From the NCBI GenBank assembly GCA_964402115.1, contig CAYOBW010000324.1, positions 1 to 7,775 on the forward strand: a stretch of DNA of 7,775 nt. The letters run 5' to 3'. This document shows, piece by piece, positions 7,112 through 7,775 of this stretch (positions are counted from its first letter, which is position 1; every line of letters starts with the position of its first letter). The notes beneath the pieces are model-generated. The model ran no database searches and was not told the DNA's origin. It worked only from the letters and a program-made list of their open reading frames with translations. Both the position numbers and the translations under genes were made by a program. The DNA is from CAYOBW01 sp964402115 (GTDB taxonomy: Bacteria; Verrucomicrobiota; Kiritimatiellia; UBA8416; CAYOBW01).

Positions 7112-7775
7112 ATGTCAACTAACGCGCGAATGACGGTGCAGGGGATGGTTTGGGTCTTGGCGTTCGGCTTGGCCGGCTCGGTGCGAGCCGAGAAGTGGCT
7201 GTCGCCGGAGGATGTTGTGGCAACTCCGGACGGTGCACGGCTCTACGTGACCGAACATACGGCCAAGCAGGTGGCTGTGGTTGAGTTGGCCGGGCGGAAA
7301 CTCGCCGGCACGATCGCCTTGAAAGCCGAGCCGACCGGTTTGGCGCTCTCGACCAACGGCGCCGTCTTGGGCGTCACGGTTGGCGTGGCCGAGGGGTACC
7401 TGCAGCTCGTCAACACCGTGAAGGGAAAAGTGGCGGACACGATCGAAGTGGGGCACTCTCCGCGTGGCCCCGTGTTCGCACCCGGCGGGCAGGTGGCGTA
7501 CGTCTGCAACCAGTTCTTGAACAGCGTGGCCGTGGTCGACCTCAAGAAGGGGGAGGTCGCGGCGCGGATCCCGGTCGTGCGCGAGCCGATCGCGCGCACG
7601 ACGCGATTGCCATCACCGCCCAGCAGGTCGGCCACCGGCTCGGTGGCGGTGCGCAGTTGCTCGACGTTGGACCTCACCCATTCCTTGCGGCCGACGACCA
7701 CGCTGCGATGCGCCCCGAAGGGCGCCTCCCGGCCGGTGACGTCGGCCACCGGCCGGACCGCGCGCTCACTCGCCC
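7112..7775 (+). CDS. Exported YVTN-type beta-propeller protein (partial, probably chimeric 3' end)
   Basis: The frame is open from the ATG at 7112 to the window end. A signal peptide covers residues 1-26 (hydrophobic core ~12-21, cleavage after SVRA). Residues ~27-161 show repeated propeller strands: TPDGARLYVTE, KQVAVVEL, GQVAYVCNQFLNSVAVVDL and ARIPVVREPIA, as in YVTN/lactonase-like seven-bladed propellers. These are usually exported and bind ligands or partner proteins; in PVC bacteria they are often linked to MauG/cytochrome-peroxidase-like domains. After about residue 161 the + frame loses the propeller pattern and becomes a Ser/Thr/Arg/Pro-rich shadow, while the minus strand reads as a different protein. 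The genuine gene therefore probably ends its reliable sequence near 7594. Codon use is less GC-biased than in the two upstream genes. The AT-richer gap and own promoter candidate suggest a separate transcript from 3713-6937. Confidence 0.75.
   Translation, partial: MSTNARMTVQGMVWVLAFGLAGSVRAEKWLSPEDVVATPDGARLYVTEHTAKQVAVVELAGRKLAGTIALKAEPTGLALSTNGAVLGVTVGVAEGYLQLVNTVKGKVADTIEVGHSPRGPVFAPGGQVAYVCNQFLNSVAVVDLKKGEVAARIPVVREPIARTTRLPSPPSRSATGSVAVRSCSTLDLTHSLRPTTTLRCAPKGASRPVTSATGRTARSLA
7570..7775 (-). CDS. Fragment of a DUF2342 / zincin-like metallopeptidase type 2 protein (partial, foreign-looking)
   Basis: Reading the minus strand from the window edge gives an open frame with no start or stop inside the fragment. 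Phrases such as RAVRPVADVTGREAPFG, VVGRKEWVRSNVEQLR and RAIGSRTTG resemble the N-terminal part of the DUF2342 family (zincin-like metallopeptidase type 2; some members are labelled coenzyme F420 biosynthesis-associated). That family is known mainly from Actinobacteria and some Chloroflexi. The minus frame has very high GC at third codon positions and a sensible amino-acid mix, unlike the + frame here. Beyond about 7570 the minus frame runs antisense into the YVTN gene and stops resembling the family. The metal-binding motif would lie downstream and is absent. The call rests on remembered family patterns, not an alignment. Confidence 0.45.
7574..7602. repeat. Perfect 10-bp inverted repeat at the suspected junction
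   Basis: GTCGTGCGCG at 7574-7583 is exactly complementary to CGCGCACGAC at 7593-7602, with a 9-base loop. It falls just where the YVTN protein on the + strand stops making sense and a different protein on the minus strand begins to make sense. No T-run follows, so a terminator is unlikely. Its position fits a fold-back or microhomology joint made during amplification or assembly, though a natural recombination point cannot be excluded. Confidence 0.6.

Noticed and set aside
7243..7569. Minus-strand continuation of the DUF2342-like frame into the YVTN gene
   Set aside because: The antisense product here no longer resembles the family, while the + strand shows clear propeller repeats. Only the part from about 7570 to 7775 is supportable.

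Overview
The window is GC-rich, densely coding and all on the + strand apart from its last ~180 bases. Gene content points to a member of the PVC group (Planctomycetota, Verrucomicrobiota, Kiritimatiellota or Lentisphaerota). Large exported multidomain c-type cytochromes built on a PD40/TolB-like propeller plus a hydrazine-synthase-alpha-like (HzsA-related) core are typical of these bacteria. The phylum cannot be fixed from this sequence alone.

Layout: (1) bases 1-452, the 3' end of a protein I do not recognise. (2) A 239-base gap with a small dyad. (3) 692-3685, an exported HzsA-related protein of about 997 residues, with an N-terminal polysaccharide-lyase-4-domain-III-like beta sandwich and three CxxCH haem motifs. 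(4) After only 27 bases and a very strong ribosome binding site, 3713-6937, a second exported HzsA-related protein of 1074 residues with two CxxCH motifs and a C-terminal formylglycine-generating-enzyme-like (SUMF1/FGE) domain that lacks both catalytic cysteines. (5) A 174-base, less GC-rich gap with a possible sigma70-type promoter. (6) 7112 to the window end, an exported YVTN-type beta-propeller protein, incomplete. (7) The last ~180 bases do not continue the YVTN protein convincingly. On the minus strand they read as part of a DUF2342/zincin-like protein, and a perfect 10-bp inverted repeat sits at the switch, so a chimeric assembly end is likely.

Working together: the two HzsA-related genes look like one operon of exported redox proteins, differing in their accessory domains. 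A YVTN propeller beside HzsA-like proteins recalls the parts of hydrazine synthase (alpha: propeller plus cytochrome; beta: seven-bladed propeller; gamma: MauG/cytochrome-peroxidase-like). This resemblance is architectural only. The haem motifs lack the nearby tyrosine that I recall as the haem ligand in the anammox alpha subunit, so hydrazine chemistry is not supported. An undescribed periplasmic multihaem system with carbohydrate-contact or docking domains is the more cautious reading.
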